Shown here in pieces: positions 7,353 through 10,878 of a DNA stretch of 10,878 bases. Made by a program: the position numbers and the translations under genes. The stretch is from contig JADFYA010000092.1 of NCBI GenBank assembly GCA_015233285.1, positions 1-10,878 of the forward strand, given 5' to 3'. Origin of the DNA: Deltaproteobacteria bacterium (GTDB lineage Bacteria; Desulfobacterota; JADFXK01). Numbering within the stretch: the first letter of the stretch is position 1; each line of letters opens with the position of its first letter. The notes under the pieces were generated by a model that was given only the letters and a program-made list of their open reading frames with translations, made no database searches and was not told the DNA's origin.

Positions 7353-8085
7353 CGACCACCTCTCTTACCAGATTTATGGTCATTTCCGTCGATTTAAACG
7401 TTCCAGTTTCTCTGAGCCACTTATTCATGGTGTTTTTGTCTTTTTCGGCCAACTTATGAAGCTTAGGCTCCTGTAGCTCCATCAACTTGAAAGTCAGGTG
7501 GAAAGACACCGGTTCAAAAGGCCAGGGAATGACGGTAAAATCAAAGGATGACGGATCAGGCCGCCAGGTCGTGAACTCCATAAAGGTGCGGCTAACGTCG
7601 TTTTTGTTCTCCACCGTCTTGACCGCCAGTTCAGCCTCTAATTGATCAGCCATACACAGCAAATAGAGATCATCGGGAAACCGCATTCTGTCCGCCTCTT
7701 GTTGAAGCATGGCCTTTTCCCGATTAATCTGCTCTACCGAGAACTCATGATGCGCCCGAATCAGACCGGCCACGTACGGATCATCATGGGGCACCCTAAA
7801 CCTGTGTCCCGCAAAACTGTAACCCCATGGTCCACGTTGTTCATTTTGAAATGTTTTGCCGTTCTTGTTTGTCGCGTAGGTGATCCGAAAGGTTTCCCGC
7901 TTGCCCAGATCATGGAGATCCACCGCTTTGTCCAATCTGGCTCGGCTTCCGGGGTGAAAGAACTCATCCCGAAACCGGGATAAAATCTCTCGACAGTTGT
8001 TGATGTGATTCTCCAACGGTTGGCCGATGGCCCGACTCAAACTCCCATCCTCATAACAAAAGAATATCCTACCCCAATGGTTCAT
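7342..8085 (-). CDS. cas3'': Stand-alone HD-domain nuclease Cas3''
   Basis: The 247-residue protein carries the complete HD-nuclease metal-ligand set of Cas3: His27 (ENHINN), His58-Asp59 (DLHDLGK), His94 (SFAGHRF), His112-His113 (RAHHEF) and Asp147 (MADQLEAE). It would nick and degrade the single DNA strand exposed by Cas3'. The frame is open to an earlier ATG at 8163, but I chose 8085 because GGAGG lies 5 nt upstream, the overlap with cas5 falls to 17 bp, and the longer start adds an unconserved proline-rich leader. It sits between cas5 and cas3', whereas in classical type I-D the HD domain is part of Cas10d. Confidence 0.92.
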   Translation of the reverse strand: MNHWGRIFFCYEDGSLSRAIGQPLENHINNCREILSRFRDEFFHPGSRARLDKAVDLHDLGKRETFRITYATNKNGKTFQNEQRGPWGYSFAGHRFRVPHDDPYVAGLIRAHHEFSVEQINREKAMLQQEADRMRFPDDLYLLCMADQLEAELAVKTVENKNDVSRTFMEFTTWRPDPSSFDFTVIPWPFEPVSFHLTFKLMELQEPKLHKLAEKDKNTMNKWLRETGTFKSTEMTINLVREVVDGH

Positions 8086-8938
8086 GGCCACCTCCCCAAA
8101 CCGATTCCACGTCTCCTTGCAAAAAGGCGTCGGGGGCCGAAGCCGGAAATCCCACGCCGTCATCCATTTCCCAATAGGGTCCTGCCATGGTGGCCACGTT
8201 CCACCAGGCTCCTATCTGATAATAGCCGTCGACGCCGCCTTTAGCTCCGTTAGTCCAGGTATAGTCTTGGTTCCAGTGATGACCGTAAAGGTTGTAGTAA
8301 GTTCCCGAGACCGGTCGACAAGGTTGCGGCACCAGACCTAATGGTTTGAATTCCCCTTCTTTGAGCCATGCCTCCTTAGGACCATCAATCCGGCAGACGT
8401 AAACATAGCCTTCCTTTCCCGCCTTGCCGCCGAAGTTCTTTAGTTCCTGCAATGCCTCCAGCGCTTCCCGGTCATAGCTGGCCACCCATCCGGTCAGCAG
8501 GTCGCAAAAAAGATAGTCCCAATGGTGAAGCTGATAGTCGTTTGTTTTCTTTTTGGTTTTGCTCTTAATCACCCTTACGATTTGAGAGAATTCTGTATGT
8601 CTTGTGGTCTTGGGTCCGTGCCGCCTTGTCTTATGTATTGTCCACTGGTCATGTGCCGGGAAGGCACCCAAGCAACGGAACTCCCGACCCAGGGTGATAG
8701 TATATTCACCGCTCTGATCTTGAGGACGGAACCAGTCCTCGTCATATCCCGGCCAATCTTTTCCGTCGGCGATCAGGAGCAGCCTCTTGAGAAATCCACT
8801 CATAGTGGTGGGCGGCATGAAGGGATAACTCATAATGTGAAGGAGGCCCGAGGGCATCCGGCGAAAGGTTAGCGGGCCTGTTGGTCTGAATTGGATTTCA
8901 CTAATCCAAATTGAGTCCATCGTCCTTCCCCCTGTCAT
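8069..8938 (-). CDS. cas5: Cas5-family effector subunit, Csc1-like
   Basis: The 289-residue protein begins with the first RAMP strand and the conserved Cas5 stretch SYPFMPPTTMSGFLKRLL (about 37-54). Further on, NFGGKAGKEGYVYV resembles the glycine-rich region of the family. Cas5 caps the 5' handle of the crRNA in type I complexes. Pairing with a Csc2-like Cas7 suggests Csc1, although the protein is a little longer than typical Csc1 and the assignment below family level is an inference. The ATG at 8938 overlaps the cas7 stop (ATGA). An alternative ATG at 8920 has a better Shine-Dalgarno region (GGGGGAAGG) and would give 283 residues. Confidence 0.8.
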   Translation of the reverse strand: MTGGRTMDSIWISEIQFRPTGPLTFRRMPSGLLHIMSYPFMPPTTMSGFLKRLLLIADGKDWPGYDEDWFRPQDQSGEYTITLGREFRCLGAFPAHDQWTIHKTRRHGPKTTRHTEFSQIVRVIKSKTKKKTNDYQLHHWDYLFCDLLTGWVASYDREALEALQELKNFGGKAGKEGYVYVCRIDGPKEAWLKEGEFKPLGLVPQPCRPVSGTYYNLYGHHWNQDYTWTNGAKGGVDGYYQIGAWWNVATMAGPYWEMDDGVGFPASAPDAFLQGDVESVWGGGHEPLG

Positions 8939-9843
8939 GCCTTAAGGTGGTTTTGGTAAAATTTCAAGGCAAGTTCTTGGAGTCTTTTGTGTGCATCGAT
9001 TCCAGTGAATCGTTTAAAGTCGTCTGTGGCAGGTTCATAGCATGTCTTAGCCAACTTGATGAAGGTTTCAACAGCCTGGCTATTGTGTGTAATGGTCGGG
9101 CTGATAATAGGTCGGTCACCCAAAGGCACGCGGTATTCATCAAGGACAAGGAGTGGTTCGTCCTGATGTGTTTTTCCTTCAAGATCATTCCATACTGCCC
9201 GGGCGAATGCAACGCCTTTGGGATTTCCCGCCCCAACCCGGTTAAGGCTCATCAAAAAGGCATAGGCTACAGCAGTAAACTCATTTTCCGTCACAGAGAT
9301 ACAGTGATTGCTGACTGGATATAGCAACCCTGGTTGAGCGTATTCCTTGCGGAATGGCATGGGGCTGAATTCTTTTTGCTTAGGATTGGTATCCCCTTCT
9401 TTGTGGATCAGAGCGGGATGCATGGCCCGTTGCTTTTCCAATGCAATCTGTGCGGCCACGGCCACTCCACCCGAGTGGGTCAGTCGGCCGATGAAAGTCT
9501 TACTTCCGGCCACCATACCGCCATAAACGGCGCAGATGGGGCAATTGTCTTTACAGCAAGTATTGGGTATGCCACAGTCAAGTTCATCCATCAGGAGTTG
9601 CCCACCGGCGTCGCTCCACAACAGGCACCTCCTCTCCACCCCTCGCCTTTTAGTTGGGCTGATGTAACATTTCTCCATTTCTCCCTGGGGAGTCCAGACA
9701 CGCACCTTTTCTACAATATTAATGTTTACTTCCTTTTCGGCGCCGAAGTATAGTTCCTGGGACCCTTCCAAGATGGCATAAATGTCATAATGCTTTCGGG
9801 GAGATTCGGACTTAGGCAGTCCGCTCATCGTCTTGTCACTCAT
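8935..9843 (-). CDS. cas7: Cas7-family crRNA-backbone protein, Csc2-like (type I-D)
   Basis: The 302-residue protein forms the repeated backbone of the crRNA complex. It resembles Csc2 of type I-D: a cysteine cluster Cys90, Cys96/97, Cys101, Cys104 in the form CxxCxVYGGMVAG, probably a zinc site, then PFRKEYAQPGLLYPV and an ENEFTAVAYAFLMSLNRVGAGNPKG segment matching the Csc2 pattern of a ligand followed by a helix and a glycine turn. It lacks the N-terminal motif usual in type I-A/I-B Cas7. The start at 9843 is chosen because AAAGGAG lies 6 nt upstream and it leaves a 23-bp gap after the previous gene; a longer frame to 9906 would overlap that gene by 40 bp. Cas7 family is likely, Csc2 level moderately so. 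Confidence 0.78.
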   Translation of the reverse strand: MSDKTMSGLPKSESPRKHYDIYAILEGSQELYFGAEKEVNINIVEKVRVWTPQGEMEKCYISPTKRRGVERRCLLWSDAGGQLLMDELDCGIPNTCCKDNCPICAVYGGMVAGSKTFIGRLTHSGGVAVAAQIALEKQRAMHPALIHKEGDTNPKQKEFSPMPFRKEYAQPGLLYPVSNHCISVTENEFTAVAYAFLMSLNRVGAGNPKGVAFARAVWNDLEGKTHQDEPLLVLDEYRVPLGDRPIISPTITHNSQAVETFIKLAKTCYEPATDDFKRFTGIDAHKRLQELALKFYQNHLKA

Positions 9844-9866
9844 GATCAGCTCCTTTGTTTGTTCAG

Positions 9867-10878
9867 TTAGCTCTCTGAGCCAAGGTATTCGGGGAACATA
9901 CTCCATAGGGCCAGCTTCACTTGATATGCGAAACCCCGCCAGTCCGCTTCATTTTCAAAAGGTTTTTCCCCTTCATTGCGCAGATTGGCAGTGACTCTGT
10001 TTATCCGGTCGGGGCCAATCAATATAACTTGCTTTTCCCAGGCCCATGAGAACTTAGCATTCTTACCAACTCTTTCTTTTCCTTCCTCTAATAACTTGTT
10101 TACATCTTCCCCAGACCACTTCAGTAGATCAAGTGCTTTTTCAAAGAAATACGTGTTATCTGGTTGTTTACAGAAAATAAAGTTATTCCATTTTTGTTCC
10201 TTGGCTGCAGTGTAGCTAAACTGAATCGGGCGGTCCACATTGTCCAACAACTTACTTATAGCTCTTCTTTTCTCATGTTCGGATTTTTCTTTATCGCGTT
10301 CGATGCCTTGGGCCAGCGGCAATAATAATCCGGCAAAGCCGACGATCTTTGGATAATCGGGAATCGGCATGAATTCCTCCTCGTTTAAAATATGTTCCAA
10401 ATGACTCCAAATATTCTGGAGTTGATTCATTCGCACATCATCTTTATGTATCTTCGGCTTCTTATCCTTAAGATTCTTCTTATCTTTCCGGGCAAGAAGT
10501 CTTATAAAGACATAAAATCCGTGAAATAGCTTTCCAGAAGAAGTAAGACGAAGAAATCGTTCAAACCTGCTCTTCTTTGCTTTGTCTCTCTTGTCATTGT
10601 ACCATGAACCAGATACTTTGGATTCGAACGTCCTTGGGTATAGTTCGGCCAATGAACTGATATACCAAAGTAACCATATAGGTAGCCTGAATGTCTCTTC
10701 GCCAGGGTAGACTTCCACCCCAAACCCTTGGGCAAAAATTTCCGGTGGAAAAGTAACCGCCATTTTCCATACTGTGTAATGATAGGCTCCAATTTCTTGG
10801 CTAAGCGTTCTTTCGCTTCCTTTTTTCTTCACCTTCTCCTCTATATGAAGTCCTACATATCTTCCTGCTATTACATTT
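9867..10878 (-). CDS. Effector large subunit, C-terminal part (Cas10d/Cas8-like position), runs off the window
   Basis: The frame is open from the right edge and ends at TAA 9867-9869, leaving about 336 residues of a longer protein. A GTG at 10832 could start a 321-residue protein, but the frame continues upstream without a stop and its Shine-Dalgarno spacing is poor, so I treat the gene as partial. I do not recognise the sequence by motif; no GGDD or HD signature is visible in this part. It is rich in lysine and helix-forming stretches, e.g. around IPDYPKIVGFAGLLLPLA and residues DKEKSEHEKRRAISKL. As first visible gene ahead of cas7 and cas5, it takes the position of Cas10d in type I-D operons. 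It is notably AT-rich. A strong internal ribosome-binding site lies within it. Confidence 0.6.
   Translation of the reverse strand, partial: NVIAGRYVGLHIEEKVKKKGSERTLSQEIGAYHYTVWKMAVTFPPEIFAQGFGVEVYPGEETFRLPIWLLWYISSLAELYPRTFESKVSGSWYNDKRDKAKKSRFERFLRLTSSGKLFHGFYVFIRLLARKDKKNLKDKKPKIHKDDVRMNQLQNIWSHLEHILNEEEFMPIPDYPKIVGFAGLLLPLAQGIERDKEKSEHEKRRAISKLLDNVDRPIQFSYTAAKEQKWNNFIFCKQPDNTYFFEKALDLLKWSGEDVNKLLEEGKERVGKNAKFSWAWEKQVILIGPDRINRVTANLRNEGEKPFENEADWRGFAYQVKLALWSMFPEYLGSES
10368..10381 (-). promoter_or_regulatory. Internal ribosome-binding site and ATG for a Cas11-like product
   Basis: On the minus strand AGGAGG (10381-10376) is followed by 5 nt (AATTC) and an in-frame ATG (10370-10368). This is the best Shine-Dalgarno in the operon although it is inside the large-subunit gene. 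Translation from here to the TAA at 9867 would give 167 residues, starting MPIPDYPKIVGFAG and made mostly of helix-forming sequence. Small Cas11 subunits translated from internal starts of large-subunit genes are established for type I-D and some other type I systems. Chance is possible because the bases also encode Glu-Glu-Glu-Phe. Confidence 0.55.

Noticed and set aside
8086..8163. Upstream ATG at 8163 as the start of cas3''
   Set aside because: It would overlap cas5 by 95 bp, adds residues unlike the HD family, and the ATG at 8085 has a strong GGAGG signal.
9844..9906. Upstream ATG at 9906 as the start of cas7
   Set aside because: It overlaps the large-subunit gene by 40 bp and lacks a good ribosome-binding site, whereas 9843 has AAAGGAG at ideal spacing.

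Overview
The window is a bacterial chromosomal segment in which a CRISPR-Cas locus sits beside a tRNA pair and a tyrosine integrase. The tRNA genes encode their own CCA ends, the promoter and Shine-Dalgarno signals are canonical bacterial ones, and the integrase and Cas proteins have a deltaproteobacterial (Desulfobacterota-like) look. That taxonomic guess is an inference from general appearance, not from any search.

Layout. Positions 1-253 hold the end of a SpoIIE/PP2C-type serine phosphatase (+). Positions 463-736 hold a tRNA transcription unit (+): a TTGACA/TAGGGT promoter, tRNA-Val(TAC), tRNA-Asp(GTC) and a strong hairpin-plus-T terminator. Positions 731-1774 hold a tyrosine integrase (-) that ends at the tRNA terminator and looks truncated at its N-terminus. 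Positions 1828-2590 hold a CRISPR array of 11 identical 36-nt repeats and 10 spacers. Positions 2591-2781 are the leader. From 2782 to the right edge every gene is a cas gene on the minus strand.

Read in the direction of transcription (right to left), the cas operon is: an effector large-subunit gene running off the window, cas7 (Csc2-like), cas5 (Csc1-like), a stand-alone HD nuclease cas3'', a stand-alone helicase cas3', cas6, a fused cas4-cas1, and cas2, followed by the leader and the array. Junctions are overlaps of 4 to 17 bp or gaps of 1 to 23 bp, so the genes look translationally coupled. The array is in the same orientation: on the minus strand the repeat ends in GGGATTGAAAC, giving the classical 8-nt AUUGAAAC crRNA handle.

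How it would work. Cas4-Cas1 and Cas2 add spacers at the leader end (near 2590). Cas6 cuts the array transcript at the base of the repeat hairpin. Cas7 copies, Cas5 and the large subunit form the crRNA surveillance complex. Cas3' and Cas3'' unwind and cut the target DNA. The Cas7 with a cysteine cluster and the flanking gene order point to a type I-D-like system. It differs from textbook I-D in having a separate Cas3'' inserted with Cas3' between cas5 and cas6, and in the Cas4-Cas1 fusion.

The most interesting signal is inside the large-subunit gene. A perfect AGGAGG lies 5 nt before an in-frame ATG at 10370, which would give a separate 167-residue C-terminal protein, the size expected of a Cas11 small subunit. 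The leader also carries an exact IHF-type consensus inside a palindrome about 20 bp from the first repeat, and the trailer end of the array abuts a large imperfect inverted repeat and the broken 5' end of the integrase.
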